DNA of 64,000 nucleotides from Candidimonas humi (GTDB taxonomy: Bacteria; Pseudomonadota; Gammaproteobacteria; Burkholderiales; Burkholderiaceae_B), in NCBI RefSeq assembly GCF_019166065.1, contig NZ_JAHTBN010000009.1, forward strand, positions 62,001 to 126,000. Reading direction: 5' to 3'. A program made the position numbers and the translations under genes. Shown one piece after another: positions 8,552 through 16,716 of this stretch. Under the pieces are notes generated by a model, which saw only the letters and a list, made by a program, of their open reading frames with translations, ran no database searches and was not told the origin of the DNA. Positions within the stretch are counted from its first letter, which is position 1. Each line of letters opens with the position of its first letter.

Positions 8552-8637
8552 GCGAGCTGAGGACCCCGGAGGAGTCCGAAGCACAGCCCGAGTTTGGGCG
8601 AGCATCGGAACTCCGCAGGGCAGCCTCAGCGGCTTAA
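8552..8637 (-). repeat. ~85-bp structured intergenic repeat, copy D (inverted)
   Basis: This is an inverted copy. Its centre differs from the others (AGCCCGAGTTTGGGCG in place of the usual CGAGTCTGCCG tract), but an internal CCC/GGG stem is kept, suggesting that base pairing, not exact sequence, is conserved. Confidence 0.85.
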
Positions 8638-8708
8638 AAACTGCACCCAGTAGCCCAAGAGTTCACTCTGTGACCCAAGGATTCGGTGTATTGCAGCGAT
8701 GGTTGGTT

Positions 8709-8796
8709 CTTGAGCCGCCGGGGCTGCCCTGCGGAGTTCCGATGCTCGGCAGACTCGCCTGCGCTTCGGACTCCTACGGGGTCCCCGGCTCGCAGC
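8709..8796 (+). repeat. ~85-bp structured intergenic repeat, copy E
   Basis: This is the cleanest copy, from CTTGAGCCGCCGGGGC to GTCCCCGGCTCGCAGC. It ends 18 bases from the ksgA stop codon. The outer GCCGGGG and CCCCGGC arms are perfectly complementary. Confidence 0.88.
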
Positions 8797-8814
8797 GAGG
8801 AACAATGCGAGCCT

Positions 8815-9603
8815 TCAGCCCCGCAACACCCCATCGGCGCACAGCCGGTCGGCCAGCGCAATGAATTGCGCCACCGAGAGCTCTTCGGCACGGGCAGTGG
8901 CGGGAATGCCCAGGGCATCCCAATCCAGACTCTGGGTCCAGTCGCCCAAGGCGCGGCGCAGCATCTTGCGGCGCTGGGCGAAGGCCTTGGCTACCACGGT
9001 CTCGAAAGCCGCCTGGCTGGACGGCTGCGGACGCTCCGGCCCCAGGGGCTTCATGCGCACCACCGAGGACTGCACGCGCGGCGGCGGGTCGAAGGCCTCG
9101 GGCGGCACGTCGAACAGCTTGTACATGGCATAACGGGACTGCAGCATCACGGACAGCCGCCCGTAGTCGCCCGAGCCGGGCGCGGCGACCATGCGATCCA
9201 CGACCTCTTTCTGCAGCATGAAATGCTGGTCAAGCACCACGTCGGCGAACTGCGTCAGATGGAACAGCAGCGGGCTGGAGATGTTGTAGGGCAGATTGCC
9301 GACGATGCGCAGGCCGGCGCCCAGGGCGGAGAAATCCACCGCCAGCGCATCGCCGAGCACGATATGCAGGCGGTCAGGCGGATATTCGCGCTGCAACCGC
9401 GCCGCCAGGTCGCGGTCGATTTCGACCACGGTCAGGCGCGGCAGGGCCTGCAGCAGCGGACGCGTGAGCGCGGACAGGCCCGGGCCGATCTCGACCATGG
9501 CATCGTCCGGCCGCGGGGCGATAGCCCGCACGATGGACTCGACCACCGCGTCATCGACCAGGAAATGCTGGCCGAAGCGCTTGCGCGCCTGGTGCCCGGC
9601 CAC
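8815..9603 (-). CDS. ksgA: 16S rRNA (adenine(1518)/(1519)-N6)-dimethyltransferase
   Basis: A 262-residue SAM-dependent methyltransferase (KsgA/RsmA) that dimethylates two adjacent adenines in helix 45 of 16S rRNA during 30S maturation. The N-terminus [10 protein letters not shown] is diagnostic. The SAM-binding loop [10 protein letters not shown] follows at about residue 38, and the catalytic [11 protein letters not shown] motif at about residue 103. Length is typical. It starts 7 bases after surA ends, so it belongs to the lptD-surA-ksgA transcript. In many relatives pdxA lies between surA and ksgA; it is absent here. Confidence 0.97.
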   Translation of the reverse strand: MAGHQARKRFGQHFLVDDAVVESIVRAIAPRPDDAMVEIGPGLSALTRPLLQALPRLTVVEIDRDLAARLQREYPPDRLHIVLGDALAVDFSALGAGLRIVGNLPYNISSPLLFHLTQFADVVLDQHFMLQKEVVDRMVAAPGSGDYGRLSVMLQSRYAMYKLFDVPPEAFDPPPRVQSSVVRMKPLGPERPQPSSQAAFETVVAKAFAQRRKMLRRALGDWTQSLDWDALGIPATARAEELSVAQFIALADRLCADGVLRG

Positions 9604-9610
9604 GCTGCCG

Positions 9611-11170
9611 TCAGCCGGGACGCCGGCTCGATTCGGGATCGAGCCTGTTGTCGATGTAGGCCTTGCCGCGCAACTGGCTGAGCCAATCGTCGTAGGCGGG
9701 CTCTTCGCGGCGCTGGAACAGGATCTGGCGCGCCTGGATGCGCCGGTATTCCTTGGACATGTCCTTGCTGCGGCGGCCTTCGACCTCGATCAGGTGCCAG
9801 CCGAAGGGCGAGCGCACCGGCTGGCTGACCTGGCCCGGCTGCAAGGCGTTCATGGCCTGCTCGAAGGCCGGCACGGTTTCGCCCGGGCTGAGCCAGCCCA
9901 GGTCGCCGCCCTGCGGCGCAGTGGCGTCCTGCGAATACAGCCGCGCCAGATCGGCGAATTTCTCGCCGCTTTCGATGCGCTGGCGCAGGCGCTCCAGCAA
10001 GGCCTGGGCCTGGGCGTCGGACATGACCTTGGTGACCTTGATGAGGATGTGCCGCGCGTGCGTCTGCGTCACCATCATGGGCCCATTGGGCAGGGCTTGC
10101 GGCTGGGCCTGTTCAGGGCCGGGGCCGGGAGCGGGCTCGGGCGCCGCGGGGGCCGCCGCCCTCTTGGGCCGCTGTCCGACCGGGCCGCGCGTCAATACTT
10201 TCAGTATGTGGAAGCCGTTGCCGCTCTGGATGATGCCGCTGATCTGGCCCACCTGCAGCCCCTTGGTGGCATTGATGAACAGGTCGGGCCAGCCGTCCAC
10301 TGGCCGCACCCCGAGGACCCCGCCGTGCATGGCCTGGGCATCGTCGGACGAAGCGGCCGCGACGTTGGCGAAATTGGCGCCTGAACGCAGCTTGGCGAGT
10401 ACGGATTCGGCCTTGCGGCGCAGTTGCGCCACGCGCTCGGCCGAGGCCCCTTCGGGCACCGCCACCAGTATCTGCGCCAGGCCCAGTACGCGCGGCCCCT
10501 TTTGCACCGGCGGCTCGGGAGCGGGCTCGGGCTGTGCGGGCGCCGCGGCGGGAGGCGCCACGGGCGGGCTCGCCGGGATGGGCTGGTTGCCCTGGTTCTG
10601 CAGATAAGAATCGACGTCGGCGTCGGACACTACGATCTTCGAGTCGACCTCGCGATGGCGCAACTGGTCGACCAGGATTTCCTGGCGCAGGTTGACGATG
10701 TACTGGTCCCAAGGGATGCCGGCCTTGGGCACTTCCTGGCGCAAACGGTCGACGCTGATGTTGTTGCGCTTGGCCACCGTCTCGAGGGCCGCCTGCAAGT
10801 CGGCATCGGTAACCCTGATACCCACCTTCCTGGCCTCTTCGCGCAGGAGCTCGTCGGTGATCATGCGTTGCAGCACCTGCTTCTGCAAGGTCTTGTAGTC
10901 GGGCACGGCGATCTTCTGCTGCTTGAGCTGCGCGGCGGCCAGTTGCACCTGCTGATCGACCTGGCCCAGCGTGATCACGCTCTTGTTCACCACCGCCGCG
11001 ATGCCGTCGACGAACTGTTCGGACTGGGGAGCCTGCTGGGCGGGCTTGGCCGGCGCATGATGCGCGGCCGCCTTGTGCGTGGCGGCCTGCGCCGGCCCGC
11101 AAGCCAACGCCCCAAGCACCGGGATCCACAGCGCCGCGAGCCAGCGCCTCGTATCCGGACTATGCATCAT
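9611..11170 (-). CDS. surA: Periplasmic peptidyl-prolyl isomerase and outer-membrane protein chaperone
   Basis: A 519-residue SurA, the periplasmic chaperone escorting unfolded beta-barrel proteins to the outer membrane. It has a signal peptide ending about AQA (residue 29), then a SurA N-terminal domain with [20 protein letters not shown]. Two parvulin domains follow at about 235-335 and 370-475, the second with [20 protein letters not shown]. It is about 90 residues longer than the E. coli protein. The excess sits in an Ala/His/Pro-rich stretch after the signal and in two Pro/Ala/Glu-rich linkers beside parvulin 1. The ATG overlaps the lptD stop (ATGA); a second ATG is adjacent. Confidence 0.96.
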   Translation of the reverse strand: MMHSPDTRRWLAALWIPVLGALACGPAQAATHKAAAHHAPAKPAQQAPQSEQFVDGIAAVVNKSVITLGQVDQQVQLAAAQLKQQKIAVPDYKTLQKQVLQRMITDELLREEARKVGIRVTDADLQAALETVAKRNNISVDRLRQEVPKAGIPWDQYIVNLRQEILVDQLRHREVDSKIVVSDADVDSYLQNQGNQPIPASPPVAPPAAAPAQPEPAPEPPVQKGPRVLGLAQILVAVPEGASAERVAQLRRKAESVLAKLRSGANFANVAAASSDDAQAMHGGVLGVRPVDGWPDLFINATKGLQVGQISGIIQSGNGFHILKVLTRGPVGQRPKRAAAPAAPEPAPGPGPEQAQPQALPNGPMMVTQTHARHILIKVTKVMSDAQAQALLERLRQRIESGEKFADLARLYSQDATAPQGGDLGWLSPGETVPAFEQAMNALQPGQVSQPVRSPFGWHLIEVEGRRSKDMSKEYRRIQARQILFQRREEPAYDDWLSQLRGKAYIDNRLDPESSRRPG

Positions 11171-13554
11171 TCATACCTCTCGAAGGTGGTTTTTGGTGTA
11201 ATGGGCGGAGTGACAGGCTGGTACCCGTTGATCGTCTTGCCCAGCAGGCTCATGGGGTCGGTGCCCAGCGAGCCCAGGCCGGACAATTCCAGCTGGAAGA
11301 ACAAGGCCGTGTTGGCTTCGCCGGCCGATATCGCATAGCGCTGGAACACGACTCGCGCCGCCCAGCAGCAGTCGCCCTTGTATTCCAGACCTACGACCGC
11401 CTGGGTGGTGCGCTTGTCCTGCAGCGAATAATCCCAGCGCCCCAGTCCGTAGATTTTACTAGTGATGGGCCACTGGCCGGACACGGTGAACTGATGGGTG
11501 CTGTTGTCCACATAGCCGAGCGAATTGACGATGTTGGGGTTGGTCACCTGGGCCGGGTCGCGCTGGTAGCGGTACGACGCCGTCAGGATGGCCAGCCGCT
11601 TGGGCTGCCACTTGAAGCCCGCGGACATTTCGTCGCGCTCTCTGGTGTAGGGGCTGAACTGAGCATCGAAGCGCGTGCTCAAGGTGTCGGTCAGCGCGGC
11701 CCCTGCGCCCAGCAGGAAATCGGACTTGGTGTTGGTGCGCGGGGTTTCGCCGGGCAGCGTGACCTGCTGGTCCTCGAAATAGATGCGCTGCGCCGCCTGC
11801 AAGGTCAGGCGCTCGAGGCCGGTCTTTTCGTCCAGCCAGCGCGAGGTCAGGCCCAGGGTGACTTGATTGGCGTTGGCGATGCGGTCCCAGCCGCCGCTGT
11901 AGAGGTTTTCGCTGAAGGCCTGCGCGAAGTTGAAGGTGGCCAGCGCCGTGTCGAACACGGGAAGCTGCGACTGGTCGCGGTACGGGACACGCAGATAATA
12001 GATGCGCGGCTCCAGGGTCTGGATCGAATCGTGGCCGAACAGGCTGGTATTGCGCTCGAACGTCATGCCGGCGTCCACCGACATGATGGGCAGGATCCGC
12101 GACTGCGTGCGCGGGTAATCGGCCAGGCCGTACCAATCGGTGTTGTACTGGCTCATGTGCAGGCCGACCTTGGGCGTGAGATACCAGCCCGCATGCACGA
12201 TCGGATACGAGATGGTGTCGTACGAGGTGAAGCGCGTGCCGTCCGGCATCACATGGTTGCCGTAGATCTGGCGGCCGTTGTAATAAGCGCTGCCGAACGC
12301 GGCGATGTCGCCCGTATACACCGGCGAGCGGAACTTCGTCACGTAGTTGTCCGACTGCACGTCGAAACCGCCCCAATCGTAGCGCGCGCCCTGCACATGC
12401 AGTTCGGGCAGCTTGTCATAGGGCGGCAGCGTATAGGAAGCCGTGGAATCCTGCAGCGTCTGGTAGGTGTAGGTCTGCAGGTAGGCGTTCCAGTATTTCA
12501 GGCCGCTCCAGTTGATCTGCGCGACGCTGGGCACCGTGTTGGTGATGGCGTCGTTCAGGCCGAAAGAAGTGAAATCCCGGAAATAATTGTCGTCCGACAC
12601 GCGGCGCAGATCGTACATGGCGCTGAAGCCGCCGCCCAGGTTCTGCGTGTGCTGCGCAATGTACATCCAGCGCGGATTGCCGGTGTCCTGGTCCTTGGCC
12701 AGGTATGTACCTGTCAGCGAACCGCTGTAGCTATTGCCCAGATAGCGGAATTCGCCCCCCATCTGCAGGCCGCGCTTGCTCATGTATTTAGGGGTCACGG
12801 TCGCGTCGTAGTTGGGCGCGATGTTGAAGTAATACGGCAGCGAGAACTGGAAGCCGCTGTTGCTGGTGGTGCCGTAGGTCGGCAGCAGGAAGCCCGACTT
12901 GCGCTCTTTCTTGATGGGAAAGGTCAGGTAGGGCGAAGCCAGTATGGGTACGTCCTTGAAGTACAGCACGCCGTTGCGCGCAACCCCTTCGTTGGCGTCG
13001 AAATCCAGGTCGACCTTGGGCGACTTGATGTACCAGGCCGGATCGGGGCACGGACAGCCGCTGTACACGACGTGGGCCAGGCGCATCTTGCTGCGGCTCA
13101 GGATGTCGGCGCGCTCGGCGGTGCCCGAGCCGCCGTTGGCGCCGAGCCAGAAATTCGGATCGTTCACCTGCCCGGTCTTGCTGTTGACGTTGTAGTTCAG
13201 CGTGGGGCCCGTGACGACGCTGGCATCGCGCATGATCAGGCCGTGCCCGACCACATGCACCTCGCCGGTCGAGCGCTGGTACTGGATGCTGTCGCCCTTG
13301 ACCACGGAATCGATGCGGCGCACTTCCGCCGCGCCGGTGAGCGTGACCTTGCCGTCGGGATCGGACTCGACCTTGTCGCCCACCAGGAACACCGACATCT
13401 GGTCTTCGTTCAGCTTCTTGTGCAGTTGCAGATCGGGCGAGACGGCGAGTTCGGGCAGCGTGGCGGCCCCGCTACCCCCGGCCGCGGGCGACTCGGCCCG
13501 CGCCGCCGGCAGGGCCGCCAGGGCAAAAAATAGCATCCACCAAACCCAACGCAC
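11167..13554 (-). CDS. lptD: LPS-assembly outer-membrane protein LptD
   Basis: A 795-residue LptD (Imp/OstA), the beta-barrel that with LptE inserts LPS into the outer leaflet. The signal peptide covers residues 1-20, cut after ARA. A periplasmic OstA/LptA-like beta-jellyroll spans about 45-190, with VFLVGDKVESDPDGKVTLTG. The remainder is the barrel, rich in aromatic beta-strands. Cysteine pairs expected for inter-domain disulfides are visible: SGCPCPD near residue 165 and GDCCWAARVVFQRY in the C-terminal region, the latter a hallmark of LptD. It heads an operon with surA and ksgA and diverges from amgK. Confidence 0.97.
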   Translation of the reverse strand: MRWVWWMLFFALAALPAARAESPAAGGSGAATLPELAVSPDLQLHKKLNEDQMSVFLVGDKVESDPDGKVTLTGAAEVRRIDSVVKGDSIQYQRSTGEVHVVGHGLIMRDASVVTGPTLNYNVNSKTGQVNDPNFWLGANGGSGTAERADILSRSKMRLAHVVYSGCPCPDPAWYIKSPKVDLDFDANEGVARNGVLYFKDVPILASPYLTFPIKKERKSGFLLPTYGTTSNSGFQFSLPYYFNIAPNYDATVTPKYMSKRGLQMGGEFRYLGNSYSGSLTGTYLAKDQDTGNPRWMYIAQHTQNLGGGFSAMYDLRRVSDDNYFRDFTSFGLNDAITNTVPSVAQINWSGLKYWNAYLQTYTYQTLQDSTASYTLPPYDKLPELHVQGARYDWGGFDVQSDNYVTKFRSPVYTGDIAAFGSAYYNGRQIYGNHVMPDGTRFTSYDTISYPIVHAGWYLTPKVGLHMSQYNTDWYGLADYPRTQSRILPIMSVDAGMTFERNTSLFGHDSIQTLEPRIYYLRVPYRDQSQLPVFDTALATFNFAQAFSENLYSGGWDRIANANQVTLGLTSRWLDEKTGLERLTLQAAQRIYFEDQQVTLPGETPRTNTKSDFLLGAGAALTDTLSTRFDAQFSPYTRERDEMSAGFKWQPKRLAILTASYRYQRDPAQVTNPNIVNSLGYVDNSTHQFTVSGQWPITSKIYGLGRWDYSLQDKRTTQAVVGLEYKGDCCWAARVVFQRYAISAGEANTALFFQLELSGLGSLGTDPMSLLGKTINGYQPVTPPITPKTTFERYE

Positions 13555-13720
13555 GAGCCTAACGTCTCCAAGAATGAACCGACACCCGCCGCGGCCCCGG
13601 CACCGCCCGCAACGCTCGGCGACCCGGTATTATAGAGAACAACGCGCCCCAGAGGAGCCCTGGACCAGCCGACCCCGGCTGCGGCCTCCCGCTGGAGGGC
13701 GTCCCTTTTTTGGAGTGACT

Positions 13721-14764
13721 TTGAATTCCAGCCCAGACCCACGACTCGCCGGCGTAAAGAACTGGCTGCGGCATGTCGCCCCGGCCCACGGCATGAACGC
13801 CGACAGCCTGGAGCCGGCCTCCAGCGACGCAAGCTTCCGCCGCTACTTCCGCGTCCACGGACAGGACGGACGCACGGCTATCGTCATGGACGCGCCGCCC
13901 GAACACGAAGACTGCCGCCCCTTCCTGCACGTGGACGGCCTGCTGCGGGATGCCGGCCTGAATGTGCCCCACATCTTAGCGCAAGATCTGCAGCAGGGCC
14001 TGCTGCTGCTGAGCGATCTAGGTGAAAAAACATATTACCAGGCCATCCAGGACGGCCTGGACGACATGCGCCTGCAAACGCTGTACCGGCAGGCCCTGCA
14101 GGCGCTGGCCCAAATGCAGCAGGCGGCCACCACCGGCCTGCCGGCCTATGACGACCAGAGGCTGGCCCAGGAACTGGCCATTTTCCCGGAATGGTATGCG
14201 GCCAGGCACTGCGGCGCAGAACTCGGCCCGCAAGACCAGGAAGTGCTGCAGCAGGCCTTTGCCGCGCTGATCGCCGACAACACCCGCCAGGCCAGCGTGC
14301 TGGTGCACCGCGACTTCCATTCCCCCAACTTGATGGTGTGCGAAGAACCGCGCCACGGCGCCAACCCGGGCATCATCGATTTCCAGGACGCCCTGGCGGG
14401 CCCGATCACCTACGACATCGCCTCGCTGGTCATGGACGCGCGCACCACCTGGGAAGAACCGCAGCAGCTCGACTGGGCGATCCGCTACTGGGAAGCCGCC
14501 CGGGCGGCCGGCCTCGGCGTCGCCGCCGATTTCGCCGACTTCCATCGCGCCTACGAATGGATGAGCCTGCAGCGCAACCTGCGCATACTCGGCGTCTTCG
14601 CGCGACTGGCATACCGCGACGGCAAGCGCCACTATCTGCAGCACATGGACCGCGTCAACGCCTACGTGCGGCAGGTCGCCTCGCGCTACAGCACCTTCTT
14701 TCCCCTGCTGCGCCTGCTCGACCGCATCGACGAACGCCAAGTCACCACCGGGTACAGCTTCTGA
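13721..14764 (+). CDS. amgK: N-acetylmuramate/N-acetylglucosamine kinase, AmgK type
   Basis: A 347-residue protein of the aminoglycoside-phosphotransferase fold. The AmgK family phosphorylates MurNAc (and GlcNAc) at the anomeric carbon in cell-wall recycling. Motifs seen: an N-terminal SSDASFRRYFRV phosphate loop, the catalytic VLVHRDFHSPNLMV (HxDxxxxN) at about residue 200, and the metal-binding GIIDFQDALAGP. The start is taken as TTG at 13721 because GGAG lies five bases upstream; GTG at 13715 and the internal ATG giving MNADSLEPAS are alternatives. The stop overlaps murU as ATGA, matching the known amgK-murU pair, which strongly supports the name. Confidence 0.9.
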   Translation: MNSSPDPRLAGVKNWLRHVAPAHGMNADSLEPASSDASFRRYFRVHGQDGRTAIVMDAPPEHEDCRPFLHVDGLLRDAGLNVPHILAQDLQQGLLLLSDLGEKTYYQAIQDGLDDMRLQTLYRQALQALAQMQQAATTGLPAYDDQRLAQELAIFPEWYAARHCGAELGPQDQEVLQQAFAALIADNTRQASVLVHRDFHSPNLMVCEEPRHGANPGIIDFQDALAGPITYDIASLVMDARTTWEEPQQLDWAIRYWEAARAAGLGVAADFADFHRAYEWMSLQRNLRILGVFARLAYRDGKRHYLQHMDRVNAYVRQVASRYSTFFPLLRLLDRIDERQVTTGYSF

Positions 14765-15504
14765 TGCGTGCCATGATCCTCGCCGCAGGGCGGGGCGAAC
14801 GGATGCGCCCGCTGACCGACACCTTGCCCAAGCCCTTGCTGCCGGCGGCGGGCAAGCCCCTGATCGCCTGGCACATCGAGCGGCTGGTGACCGCCGGCAT
14901 CCGCGACATCGTCATCAATCATGCCTGGCTTGGGCAACTCATCGAAGAACACCTGGGCGACGGCCGGCGCTACGGTGCGCGCATCTCGTATTCGCCGGAA
15001 ACCCGCGCCCTGGAAACCGCCGGCGGCATCGTCCAGGCCCTGGATTTCTTTCGCGGCGAGCCATTCCTGGTCGTCAACGGCGACATCTGGTGCGACTGGA
15101 ACCCGGCCGAGGCCTTGCGCCTGGGCCCCAAGCTGGCGGCGCAGGGCCGGCTGGCCTGGCTGCTGCTGGTGCCCAATCCGCCGCATCATCCCCGGGGCGA
15201 TTTCGCGCTGCAGCCCGACGGCTCGCTGCGAGACCCCGGCGCCCTGGCGCCGCAAGCCGGCGCCGGGCCGGACACGCCGCTATACACCTTTTCCGGCATC
15301 GGCGTTTACCGGCCGGAACTCTTTGCCGGCATGGAAAAAGGCCAGCCGGCGCCGCTCGGCCCGCTGCTCAGGCAGGCCATGCAGGCCGGCCGGGTCGCAG
15401 GCCGGGTCCATGACGGGGTCTGGATGGACGTCGGCACGCCCGAACGGCTGCGCGAAGTCGACAGCATGGGCGCAAAGGTGGATCTCGCGCGCCGGCAACG
15501 CTAA
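14764..15504 (+). CDS. murU: N-acetylmuramate alpha-1-phosphate uridylyltransferase
   Basis: A 246-residue nucleotidyltransferase. MurU converts MurNAc-1-phosphate to UDP-MurNAc, bypassing de novo synthesis and the fosfomycin-sensitive MurA step. The N-terminal signature MRAMILAAGRGERMRPLTD and the following KPLLPAAGKPL are the nucleotide-binding and catalytic lysine regions. FLVVNGDIWCDW contains the metal-binding Asp. The C-terminal VWMDVGTPERL motif is typical of sugar nucleotidyltransferases. A more general sugar-1-phosphate role is possible from the fold, but coupling to amgK makes MurU the best call. Confidence 0.9.
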   Translation: MRAMILAAGRGERMRPLTDTLPKPLLPAAGKPLIAWHIERLVTAGIRDIVINHAWLGQLIEEHLGDGRRYGARISYSPETRALETAGGIVQALDFFRGEPFLVVNGDIWCDWNPAEALRLGPKLAAQGRLAWLLLVPNPPHHPRGDFALQPDGSLRDPGALAPQAGAGPDTPLYTFSGIGVYRPELFAGMEKGQPAPLGPLLRQAMQAGRVAGRVHDGVWMDVGTPERLREVDSMGAKVDLARRQR

Positions 15505-15661
15505 ACTGGCGGGATTGCGGCCGGCCGGGATGTATCGAAATCCGGCAAAGCGCAAGCAAAGCCATCTGCCGCTGCCTGCGCGCCCAATTCCAGACTATGC
15601 TTCAAAAATTTTTCGGCATCCCATCGGACGGGCATGCCGCAAGCAATACAGGATTTCTACA

Positions 15662-16369
15662 ATGCCCGGTTTTGGTTCTTCCAAGCGCCCCGTCTTCAAA
15701 CCCACCGCCTACGGCAGCACACGCCGGCCGCGCCGCGTGCCGCGCTGGCTGGTCCTGCTGCTGACGGGCGTCGTGCTGGGCGCGGGCGGCCTGCTGTTCC
15801 TGCAGAAGAACTACGGGCCGCCGCGGCTCACGGTCGAGCAGTCCGAACAACTGCACAACGACCTGAACAACATCAATCTGGACAAGCAACGCCTGCAATC
15901 GCAACTGAACCAGGCCACGCACGACCTGAACGAGGCCCGCGCCAAGATCACCGCCCAGTCGACGCAAGTCCAACAGGCCCAGGCCCAGTCCACCAAGGCC
16001 GCCAGCGACCTGCAGATGTTCATCAACGCCATGCCGCCCGACCCGCGCGGCACCTCGCCCGGCATACGTTCGGCCGACTTCAAGAACAACGCCGGCAACC
16101 TGGACTACCAGATCCTGCTCATGCAGGATCCGTCGAAAAAATCAGCTACCTACCAAGGCACGCTGGAACTGGTCGTGGCCGGCAATTATCCTAGCGGCAA
16201 GCACGCCAACATCACCCTGCCCATCGGCGATACCAGCCTGCAGCAATACGTATTCGTGCGCGGCAGCGTCCAGCTTCCCGAAGCCTTCACCGCCCGTCAG
16301 GTAACCGTGCGCCTGACCGACAGCAACAAGCGCCTGAGCGCGACCCGCACCCTGCGGGTATCGCGCTGA
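15662..16369 (+). CDS. Membrane-anchored coiled-coil protein of unknown function
   Basis: A 235-residue protein I cannot assign a function to. About 22 basic residues, with several Arg-Arg pairs, precede one transmembrane helix (about residues 25-45, PRWLVLLLTGVVLGAGGLLF), implying an N-in/C-out bitopic inner-membrane topology. Residues 57-120 are a heptad-rich, Gln/Asn-rich coiled coil. The last ~110 residues look like a small beta-rich periplasmic domain. The layout recalls betaproteobacterial proteins annotated only as domains of unknown function. The ATG follows a 157-base gap after murU; no strong ribosome-binding site is evident. Downstream comes only the tRNA terminator in the opposite sense. 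Confidence 0.75.
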   Translation: MPGFGSSKRPVFKPTAYGSTRRPRRVPRWLVLLLTGVVLGAGGLLFLQKNYGPPRLTVEQSEQLHNDLNNINLDKQRLQSQLNQATHDLNEARAKITAQSTQVQQAQAQSTKAASDLQMFINAMPPDPRGTSPGIRSADFKNNAGNLDYQILLMQDPSKKSATYQGTLELVVAGNYPSGKHANITLPIGDTSLQQYVFVRGSVQLPEAFTARQVTVRLTDSNKRLSATRTLRVSR

Positions 16370-16394
16370 CCGGGCGCGGGCAAAGCGCAGCATC

Positions 16395-16424
16395 GAAAAA
16401 CAAAAAGCCCACCGAATGGTGGGC
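16395..16424 (-). terminator. Intrinsic terminator of the tRNA-Lys unit
   Basis: A perfect 7-bp stem GCCCACC-GAAT-GGTGGGC is followed, on the minus strand, by a run of U interrupted by G (A-run 16395-16406 on the plus strand). It lies 27 bases past the tRNA 3' end. Confidence 0.85.
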
Positions 16425-16450
16425 TAGATGTTTGATTCCGCCGGTGTTTT

Positions 16451-16526
16451 TGGTGGGTCGTGCGCGGCTCGAACGCGCGACCAACGGATTAAAAGTCCGG
16501 TGCTCTACCAACTGAGCTAACGACCC
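16451..16526 (-). tRNA. tRNA-Lys(UUU), CCA encoded
   Basis: A 76-nt cloverleaf read on the minus strand. The acceptor is GGGTCGT paired with ACGACCC, with discriminator A and encoded CCA (16451-16453). The D-arm is AGCTCAGTTGGTAGAGC, the anticodon loop is CTTTTAA giving anticodon UUU, and the T-arm contains GTTCGAGCC. It stands alone with its own promoter and terminator. Confidence 0.97.
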
Positions 16527-16561
16527 CTGGTGCCAGAGAAACAACTGGGCGAAAGAGCGAA

Positions 16562-16590
16562 ATTATGCTCAATCGGGCCAGGGCTGTCAA
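16562..16590 (-). promoter_or_regulatory. Sigma-70 promoter of the tRNA-Lys gene
   Basis: On the minus strand, TTGACA (16585-16590) and CATAAT (16562-16567) are separated by exactly 17 bases, 35 bases upstream of the tRNA 5' end. It is the closest match to consensus noticed in the window. Confidence 0.85.
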
Positions 16591-16639
16591 ATTGAAAGCC
16601 TGTGCAAGACTATAAGGGATGCCCGGCCGTAGCGGGCCT

Positions 16640-16654
16640 TGCCTGCGGCAGGCA
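16640..16654 (-). terminator. Hairpin downstream of the TrmB-like regulator
   Basis: TGCCTGC-G-GCAGGCA is a perfect inverted repeat 62 bases beyond the regulator stop, within a further GC-rich dyad. No U-tract follows on the minus strand, so terminator function is tentative. Confidence 0.3.
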
Positions 16655-16716
16655 TGCCCTCTCCCGCCCGCCGCGGACGGCCCGTCTTGCATGGGCTATC
16701 GCACAGCCCGTCCGGC

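Larger units (their letters stand above)
8308..8814. other. 507-base gene-free region with three repeat copies
   Basis: This lies between the converging SpmA/B-like gene and ksgA. It is largely filled by three copies of the ~85-bp repeat in alternating orientation (+, -, +). Short frames crossing it are translations of the repeat and are not credible genes. Confidence 0.65.

Noticed and set aside
4082-8796. CRISPR array
   Set aside because: The repeats alternate in orientation, are ~85 bp long, are irregularly spaced across genes and have no unique short spacers or nearby cas genes.
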